A stretch of DNA of 64,000 bases, taken from assembly GCF_963678635.1 (NCBI RefSeq), contig NC_087064.1:51976684-52040683 (forward strand). Reading direction: 5' to 3'. The position numbers were made by a program, and so were the translations under genes. The DNA is from Symsagittifera roscoffensis. Its lineage: Eukaryota; Xenacoelomorpha; Acoela; Convolutidae. The notes beneath the pieces are model-generated. The model worked only from the letters and a program-made list of their open reading frames with translations, did no database searches and had not been told where the DNA came from. Positions 56,241 to 64,000 of this stretch are shown here, one piece after another. The first letter of the stretch is position 1. Every line of letters starts with the position of its first letter.

Positions 56241-59200
56241 ACCTCCAGTTCCTTATCTTTCTTTACACTTAGTTACAGTTAGGTCACGCTATTCTCTATC
56301 AGTCCTGGCATCCGCTTAAATCACCCGTCCGCACTTGTTTTAAGATATATCCCTCCCCTCGTCAACTCTGCCACTTGCCAAGTTCGGTTTCTTTTATCAA
56401 TCTTTTCTGGCTTATCAGATACCCGGTATGCAGTAAGTTTCACAAATTGACATAGCTAACAAAAGTCATACGATTCTTATCAACTAATTCCTGCCTCGGT
56501 GACTTCATCCCTCGAGTTCTACTCAACCTCCAAACCATGCTATGTTTACTCAGTGACCCTCACAAGGTCTTTAATTTAATTATCCTGTTAACATTCCGGG
56601 GAACGTATTTCGTCTATTAGGGGTCAAATTAAACCAAAAAGTCACCTCCCGGAAGCCAAGTAAATTCCCCCTCCGTTGACACTATTTCAATCACTTTCTT
56701 TTGGAACTACTTTTCTTCAATCTAGTTGAATTGCTATTACTAGATCATTTGACAAGCTAAACTGAACCCAATATTTACCAAGTCCACTTCGAACTAACTC
56801 TACTACTCCAAGCTTGCAATGCAAAAGCTATATCGCTATCATTTTCTGCTCTAGCTCGCAATATGCAAGTTTCCTCGCAATTTTTTAGCAAGGTGACCGG
56901 TTCAGATCTCCAGGGATTGGGCCGGGGATTACGCCACTTTCCGGTGTTAATCTCGGGGTTTTCTATGAAATTTTGGGGTCAAAACGCCCAAAGGTCAACT
57001 GAAGGGCACCCAGGAGTCAACCGGGGTCAAACTTCCATATTTGGGTTCAGAACCTTTTGGAGTCCTAATTACCACGTTCCATCCATATCCCATTAATACT
57101 CCACAAGTTATCCCATTTCTAAGGTCCACTATCATTTTTCTCGGAAAAGGCTATGAAAACCGGAAGGAGTCGCCTGAGGGTTTTCACTCCCCGGGGGGTC
57201 TTTTTTCGGGGTTCGTATCTTATGTTGATTGCCGCAATAAAATCATTATACCACCGTCCATTATTTTGCGTAAATTGCCTATTTCCGGTCTCAAGTGGTG
57301 TTTTTTTTCCAAGTGCTAATAGCTTCCAATCCAACTGTTGGAAGTGGTTTAAATTATAAAACAAGATTTATCTTGCCACTACCTATCATCCCTCTAAGTT
57401 TCAGCTCACTGCGTTCATTGGAGGCCGAGAAACGACTTCTGGAAATTGAGGGTGGGTTTGTTTACTTAGGGCGTGGTGGTCCGGAAGTGGGGGTCCTAGG
57501 GCTCTAGGGTTCCAAACTTAAGCTTCACTCAATTAGACCTGCAACAAAACTTGAGTCCATTACCGCCGCTAGTTTGCGAGTTCTGATGGGGCTATTAACA
57601 CTTTCGTGGACCGTTATCACTTGCCCCCCAAAGGTCCGAGGGGTCCTATTTTTCATATTCCGGGTGAAATCATCACTAGTATCGCTCCTCTAAATTTCAT
57701 AACCTTACCAATCTTAGTTATGATTTTTTTTGGGGGGGGGGGGGGGGGGTCGCCGATTTTATCAAATTTTATTTTCTGGTATAGGAGGGACGATATCTTC
57801 CAATTTTGATCTTATTTGAGCGACCGTTCGTTTGCTGTACTACTTAACCTAATGACGAATCATTTTTACGCTCAAGTTACTATTAGCCTTACTATACTGC
57901 ATGCAGGTCCCAAGGTAATACATTCAATGTTCAGTTCTTATTTTGCCAAAAGTGTATCAGGATCACCGATCCTACAGAGACTTAACAAAAAATGGTCACA
58001 GGTAAAATATTTTTTCAAATTTGAGCCCAGCATTACTTTGTGAGTTTCGAGCAATTCTTTTTTTTTTAAAAAAAACATATTTTTTCTGGACTACGTTGTG
58101 TACGAGTGAAGGTAACCAAATCTGAATAAATGAACTATTTCTGAGAAAAAATGTGGAAAGATCAGTATTCTTTTCAAGCTCGTTTTCATGTTTTTTTTCT
58201 CTTCAATTTATTCATGCAGTAAATTAAAATCCAAAAATCAAAGCAACAGCATTATATGCAACATAATTAATATGAGTCAATTGAGTCTTGACCACGATAA
58301 AACTTATGATAAACTCAGTGGAGTGCGCAGAAGTTTTTCTAAGGCGAGTGCGGTTTTTCCGGTTAAAATTGAAAATTTTGTCTCCCCTTCCTTTTATTGA
58401 AAAATACGACTTTCTCAGCTCCCTGAAAATGTTTTACTGTCCAAAAAAAATGTCTGTTGTAGGAAAAATTACAAGAAAAGCTGAAATTGACGTTTTGAGC
58501 ATTTAAAAATATTGACTAAAAATTGTGTTTTTTTTTTGGCTTGCGTTTCCTTCTCAAAGTTCATTATATTAGCGCTGAGGGCTCCTTTAGAAAATTTGAA
58601 AGCTGACTAGCCAAAACTGGTTGTCCTAAAATTTCAACAATTGGAAACTTTGTTGGAAAAATTTGGCAGTCGGAAAAATGCTACTGTTACGCATGAAATA
58701 TGAACTTTTCAGTTGTTGTTGATGGAATTCCATTACAGTTGCAACGGTATGTTTTCAAACGATGAATCTATTGCATAAATTTTTTTTTTCACGTTTCTGC
58801 CGACTTTTCTACTAGTACCGGAGTTTCACAGTTGATATTATAGCATATGATGGGTGGAATTGTTCATTAGAAAAAAACTGGATAAAAATTTTGTAAATTT
58901 TTTAAAGTGTCAATTCGCTTTTCAATTGATTTCAGGTTTGGCATAAAAAATTCAAAAACAAAACTCTTAAGGCCATACTGGCTTTTCTATAGAAAACAGG
59001 GTGTCATATTTGTGCAAGATAGATCTTTGCACTTTATCTTTTCAATTAAAATATTGACCGCGGAAAAGGCGGGTCAGTTTTTAGGAGAAAAATGCTTCCA
59101 AAAAACAATGGAAATATCCAAATTCACGCTTTTTTTCAAGTTCAGAACAGTTTTTCTATCGAAAATTTGGGCGTAATTGCTTTTTCAGAAAGAAAAACTC

Positions 59201-59864
59201 CAACAGCTTCTTCTTTTAACAGATCGCGTATCATTGGAGTCATTTATGCAGAAAATGTTCTCAAAACCGGATTTTTGGTTGAACTCTCAATCTCAGACTT
59301 CATAGAGTAATTTCCTAAAAAAGTGAAAAAAATTGCTCAAGTTTCAAAAACGCTTAACTGATCAACAAAGGTATTCCGAAAAACCTGACACTTTTTTTTT
59401 ACAAAATTTATCGAGTCGCTGCTTCTGGAGAAAAAAAAGGTCGTAATCTGTTCCTTCGATTGAACTCTTAACCTCAGATTTGGCCTGGTAGTTTTTGGGC
59501 TTTCAAAGCACGGTCCCAAAATGTTTTTTTTTTTTAATTAGGGCGTAATTATTTACTCCTGGAATATGTCCATAGAACGGACAATTTCCCGCCGTAAGTG
59601 TTTCCGCTCTTATTTCTGAATAAAACGTTGTCTACATTAAACCCTCTATCCCAGATTTCGAAGAGTAGTTTTTGAGAAAATCCAAAAATGGGTCAAACAC
59701 TTCCCCCATTGAATTTTTTGAAGACCGTAAAAAGGAAAAAGATGAAAAATTGCCAACAGACACTTGGAAAAGGGTCTATGAAAGCATGAAAAATGATTAG
59801 ATACCGACTTATTTTTACGAAAAAATCAACTTTCGAATTTGGAAAAATATTTGCTGGCCTTGGA
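56241..59864. other. No gene seen
   Basis: Less AT-rich than average at 56.2-57.6 kb, but without a splice-supported or similar frame. An 18-base G run lies at 57732-57749, and GCGCTGAGGGCTCC near 58572 loosely recalls the GGCGCCAATA family. Confidence 0.5.
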
Positions 59865-60290
59865 ATATCTAGAACAATTTATGGGTGACACTTTTTTAAT
59901 CCAGAGGCGAAACTGAGCTGCTCAAAACTTGCGAAACAAAAATTTCAAGATGATTTCACTATGAGGGTTAAATATTAGCAAACATAGCCAATCGAAATCG
60001 GAAAAGAACGAACGCAAGTACACTTATAAAAAAAATACTGACTTTCTTGAAAAAAATTTCTTTTCGAACTTCAAAGAAAAAATTGATGCCCTTTAAGATC
60101 TTTGAATTTTTAGAACAATTTATGAATGGCGCTTTTTTGATAACATGAATCCAATTAGAGAAATCTGGATCAATAGTTTAAGTTTTTATTCCGCTGTGAA
60201 ATCTTAAAAATATATTCCACTTTCGAAACTAGAAATCGTTCGTTTTTTCGCGCCATTTCCTCGTTCGTTTTTGTAGAATTCTATTTACGT
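59865..60290 (+). repeat. Dispersed ACTGGATCAA repeat family, tandem pair
   Basis: TAGAACAATTTATG, then GACACTTTTTTAATCCAGAG near 59870, is repeated as TAGAACAATTTATGAATGGC near 60113. It continues to GAAATCTGGATCAATAGTTT, then TTCCACTTTCGAAACTAGAAA. Related copies are at 11690-11860 and 61285-61480. Confidence 0.5.
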
Positions 60291-61284
60291 AACTTTTAGC
60301 AGATGAATTTCAACTGAACTCAAAAAGCGCATTATACCTAAGTGCATCAATATTTTAAGACTTTTTCCTGAAAAAAAAAACAAAAAATTCAGCAAGACCT
60401 ATATAACTTTGAATGATGTTGCAACTTACGAAATGGATTTTTTTCGCTTTTGAACTTTGAGGAGAGGTCAGGTCCTAGTGGGGTTGAATGCATATTTTAA
60501 TACAGTTTAATGCATATCAATTATTACGCTCCGCTTGTGCTTAAAGCAAGCTCCAAGAAGCTGACCCCCAATCCAAAAAAACTAAACTTTTTTCTGAACA
60601 ACACGTGGCTCACGAGTCCTCACAACAATCAATCGACTAGCAAAATGGCTGTTGAAACGAGTCGTTTCTAATTTAAATCTATTACACCAGCTAGGCACCA
60701 TGACATGATAAATGAAATTTAATTTAGTACAATTGCTAACAAAGATAAATCTAGCCAAAAGTTTAAATCCAATTAAAATTTTTACGGGCTACATTATTGA
60801 ATTTTTTTGGCATCTCGCGCAGTCCATATTCCAAGCATATATCTCAGTCGAATTAAGAGGATATCTTTTCCCATCTGTATCCAGGAGAACACTGGCACCA
60901 ATTTGGACCCGTCTATTTCTGTCCAGTTTACTGCAACTTCTATCAACGGAATTTCTGAAACATGTTTTAGATTTGGAATATGAAAATGAGCCGGTATAAG
61001 AAATTTTTGAATTAAAACTCAATTTTCTTCAAAAAAAATTAGCCAATAAATTTAAAATAACTAGCTGCGTCATTTGGAATCAGTAAGCTGGTTTGTCTAG
61101 CCAACAGACATTTGGAAAAGTGAAATAAAGATAGTTCCGGTTTGGTCATCTCATAGAGTACGTGCTGTCAAAAAACAACGTCTTTACGTGAAAATGAATT
61201 ATTTCGACCGGATAGTTTCATGGTACTCTTTAGTCCAATATTAAGCCTTGAGTTCTTTAATTTCTAATCTTAAGTTCCTGTATT

Positions 61285-61480
61285 TTTTTTCTGATGGACA
61301 CTTTTTTGTTTAAATTAATCCAATTTGAGAAAACTGGATCAAAAGGTAAAAATTTTATTTGACCAGAAAATCTGAAAAAAATTCATTTTCGCAAGTAAAA
61401 GTCACTCACGTTTTTCGTGACCCTTAAAGATTTGCAGTAAATTGAGCGTGAAAAATGTGAAGAAATTTCCTGAAAACCAA
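61285..61480 (+). repeat. Dispersed ACTGGATCAA repeat family
   Basis: GGACACTTTTTTGTTTAAATT, then GAGAAAACTGGATCAAAAGG, then TTCATTTTCGCAAG. The same order of phrases occurs at 59865-60290 and 11690-11860. Confidence 0.5.
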
Positions 61481-61600
61481 TCACGACCTTTATAGAGTCT
61501 GAACTACGTTCATCGACTCTGAACAAGCTTCCTCTGTTGCTCTTACATCCGGCACGAGAGGAAAACTGCGTGTGAATCAGTGTTCTTCGCTAAATCTACA

Positions 61601-61724
61601 GCTACGAATTGTCGCCTGTTAAGAATGTGAGGCAACGATTCGTCGCAAGCGACAATTCGTGGCAATTATGAAAGGCGACAATTCGCACCAAGCGTCAATT
61701 CGTAGCAAGCGACAATTAGCAGCC
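61601..61724. repeat. GCGACAATTCGTAGC motif array, left
   Basis: Six or so variants of GCGACAATTCGTAGC within 124 bp. The first is in reverse orientation (GCTACGAATTGTCGCC) and the others forward (GCGACAATTCGTGGC, GCGACAATTCGCACC, GCGTCAATTCGTAGC, GCGACAATTAGCAGC). Confidence 0.75.
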
Positions 61725-63022
61725 CGATTAACTTCTAATTAGGGGGACTATTGAAAGATGTGAACTAACCACAATGTTTTGCGGTGGTTGAGGGGTGATG
61801 AAAATCCAGCGAGCGAACAGACCTCTAAACTTAGCACCAGTTTTGAATTATATATCAAATTCAAATGAATAAACAGTATTTGAACATTAGTAGCATCTGA
61901 AACACATTTGTTTCAATTCATTCGTTTCAGTTATCATTTGCAAATCTTTTCAATTACTGAGCACCTGACCAGGATAGAGAAACATTGAAAAGAACCACAA
62001 AACATTAAGCAACAAAAAAGTCCAGTTGGAGATGCGTGAAGATAGCACGTTAGGCTTCTGTTGCCACTATCGTAGATCAAATAGACAGCATATCCAGATA
62101 ACATGATCACAAAAACATTCCATTTGAAGAAGTCAAAAAGTGAGTAAAATTCTCAAAAAAAATTGACACATGCGCAAATTTGAACTATCAAAATTAAGAG
62201 TTTTCGAATTTTAAAACGTTTAATTAAAATGACTACAAGACGTGCGTTTCTATAGGGGAAAGTTATCACACCCAGCGGAACAGGCTAATTTTTTAAAGAC
62301 CGAGGGTAGTTTTTGGAAAGAGCGGAAATTTTTTCTTGAACTATTATACAACTAAAAAATCAGGGTTAAACGTGCTATCAAACAAAGGAAAAACATTTCA
62401 TCCTCCGAAGATCATTTACATGGAAAATGCTGGGGTAATTAGCCTCGAAACAGTTCTTAACTGGCTTAAATACAAGTCACTTACTAGATCTGTTTAACGT
62501 CAACTGACTCCGCTCCCATCAACAAAAGACAATGCCGTACCTTGGAGTAATGCAAGACCCTGAGATAGGAAAATGTCCTTCTTTTTGATTAAGATTTGGA
62601 TGACATGGTCAGAATGGTAACATTTTCTACTGAGGAAAACGTGAAAAAACTGGAGAGCAACACAGTCTGGCATGCAGATGGGACCAGGGGGGGGGGGGAG
62701 GGGTTGGGCAATTCCCTACTTCACTCTGAAATCAGCTCGACAAAAAACCAACAATTCCGGTGGAGGGATGGCAGTTGGCTTTCCAGATTTCTCAAAAGAT
62801 AAAAGTCTACAGAAAAACAAATTGGTGAAAATAGCTGCCGGAGAAAGTTCGCCAAGAATGCAAAATGCGAAAAAAATCCAGATTAGTTAAACTCAAATAC
62901 TATAGCATCAATAACATTCTCAAGTACATCGAGAGCCCCTCGGTCAATTTCGGTGTTTAATTTCCGTGTTCTTTAATTTGACCTATTCATCTAATTTCTT
63001 TTGGTCTGGTCAAGAGTTTTAC
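61725..63022. other. Interior between the two motif arrays
   Basis: AT-rich sequence without a recognisable gene; a 12-base G run is at 62687-62698. It is probably the interior of a foldback-type element bounded by the arrays. Confidence 0.4.
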
Positions 63023-63110
63023 GGCTACTAATTGTCGCCTGCTACGAATCGTCGCGTGGCGGGAATACTCGCTTTGTACAAATGCTACGAATGATCGCTT
63101 GCGACGATCC
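63023..63110. repeat. GCGACAATTCGTAGC motif array, right (inverted)
   Basis: GGCTACTAATTGTCGCC, GCTACGAATCGTCGC and GCTACGAATGATCGC, mostly the reverse complement of the units at 61601-61724, as expected for the other arm of a foldback element. Confidence 0.7.
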
Positions 63111-64000
63111 AGGCCTATCTAAGGCTGTTTGGTTATAAATCTTAAATTATCCACTTGTAGTTGCCAGTAGTAATTTGAGAACAATTTGCCATAAACTAAT
63201 TAATGTTCATGAAATTTTACCGCTCTTTTCTTTAAATCGCATGACTGACAATTCATGTCGTGAATAAGGTCGATGTAAATCCACCCGAGGGGCATTACCA
63301 GGAGATATAGTACTAATTCTTCGTAACGTTTTCTTTTCATTCAATTCGTTTTCTCAATCGAATTCTTTCAGTTTGTGAAATAATTTTTTATTGATTATAA
63401 TGGGATTAACTGACTTTATTGCACACGAATATAATTTTCAGAACGTGATTACTTTTTAAATCTAACTCAAATGTTTATATCGTTTATATTGGTATTGGTG
63501 TTGTACTTTCTGCATCTGGATTTTATATTACATTACACAGACGTATACTCCATATTCATTTCAAATTCGAAACACTACAGGTAAAAGGTCATCCAGAACT
63601 GTATTGTAAAAACCGTGAATTCCATTTTAAACAGACTTTTTCGGGTTAAAATAATTTCTTTTCAGTTTTTAATAAACTATAACTGTGCTCTATTTGGGAG
63701 AGTGGTTTCGTCTGTTCAGAGCTATGTTCACAGAAAACTGAATTCGATTTCCGGCTAGGTGTACGCAGTTACAGGTAACTTAACGCTTCGAGGGTTCTAG
63801 GTTGTGAAAAAAATTGCAACCCTATTCGAATTTTAAAACGCTATTTTGAACACATATTGGGAGAGAATCGAAAAAATTTTGAAACTATTCTAGTCTATCG
63901 TTACTTTGCTTCAGAGTATAATATCCATAAAATTTATTCGGGGTTTAGTTATGGATCATGATAGATTAGTATAAATACTTGACAATATCATAATGCAGCA
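63111..64000. other. No gene seen
   Basis: AT-rich end of the window with nothing I can support. Confidence 0.5.

Noticed and set aside
57041-57364. Overlapping frames on both strands suggesting a gene near 57.2 kb
   Set aside because: Neither has splice support or similarity, and they overlap each other antisense.
1-64000. CRISPR arrays, bacterial operons or Shine-Dalgarno-led genes
   Set aside because: The repeats lack regular unique spacers, and gene structure, polyadenylation signals and introns are eukaryotic.

Overview
This is an AT-rich eukaryotic window, almost certainly from an invertebrate animal. It holds long runs of A and T, dense degenerate repeats, spliced genes with GT-AG introns (and one probable GC-AG intron), AATAAA polyadenylation signals, LINE and Ty3/gypsy-type retroelement remains, and two animal-type genes (a rhodopsin-class GPCR and a cilium protein). 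I cannot name the species. Genes are sparse: only three host genes can be supported, and most of the window is repeats or AT-rich sequence with nothing recognisable.

Layout. 1-7.2 kb holds two related copies of a dead LINE fragment plus shared flank, with a 200-N assembly gap at the end of the first copy. 8.08-8.93 kb is a foldback/MITE-like element with inverted repeats of about 105 bp. 12.73-13.82 kb (minus) is an intact, intronless mitochondrial ribosomal protein uL3m (MRPL3) gene. 14.61-19.82 kb (minus) is a GPCR gene that I assembled from seven phase-compatible exons covering TM1-TM7; its N-terminal exon was not found. 21.0-22.4 kb is a cluster of tRNA-like (SINE-type) segments and a foldback element. 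22.4-31.5 kb is mostly featureless, with small repeats and one exon-like island near 30.7 kb.

31.5-47.45 kb is a huge decayed minus-strand retroelement. Reading in its own direction it has gag, protease, reverse transcriptase, RNase H, integrase and a C-terminal tail. An AT-rich spacer follows, then a second coding unit of about 7.8 kb whose early part is an SGNH/GDSL-hydrolase-like domain. The whole is broken by stops and frameshifts, and an internal deletion fuses the protease to the RT. This bipartite, hydrolase-carrying element is the most unusual system in the window.

48.25-49.65 kb is a 1.4-kb imperfect palindrome. 51.8-52.0 kb is a minisatellite with a 36-42-bp period. 52.93-55.24 kb (plus) is a two-exon gene for a small protein resembling the ciliary microtubule inner protein CFAP107. 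From 55.3 kb to the end there are only repeats, including another foldback-type pair at 61.6 and 63.0 kb.

The host genes show no operon or shared pathway: a mitoribosome protein, a membrane receptor and an axoneme protein. The TE-related pieces explain most of the remaining structure.
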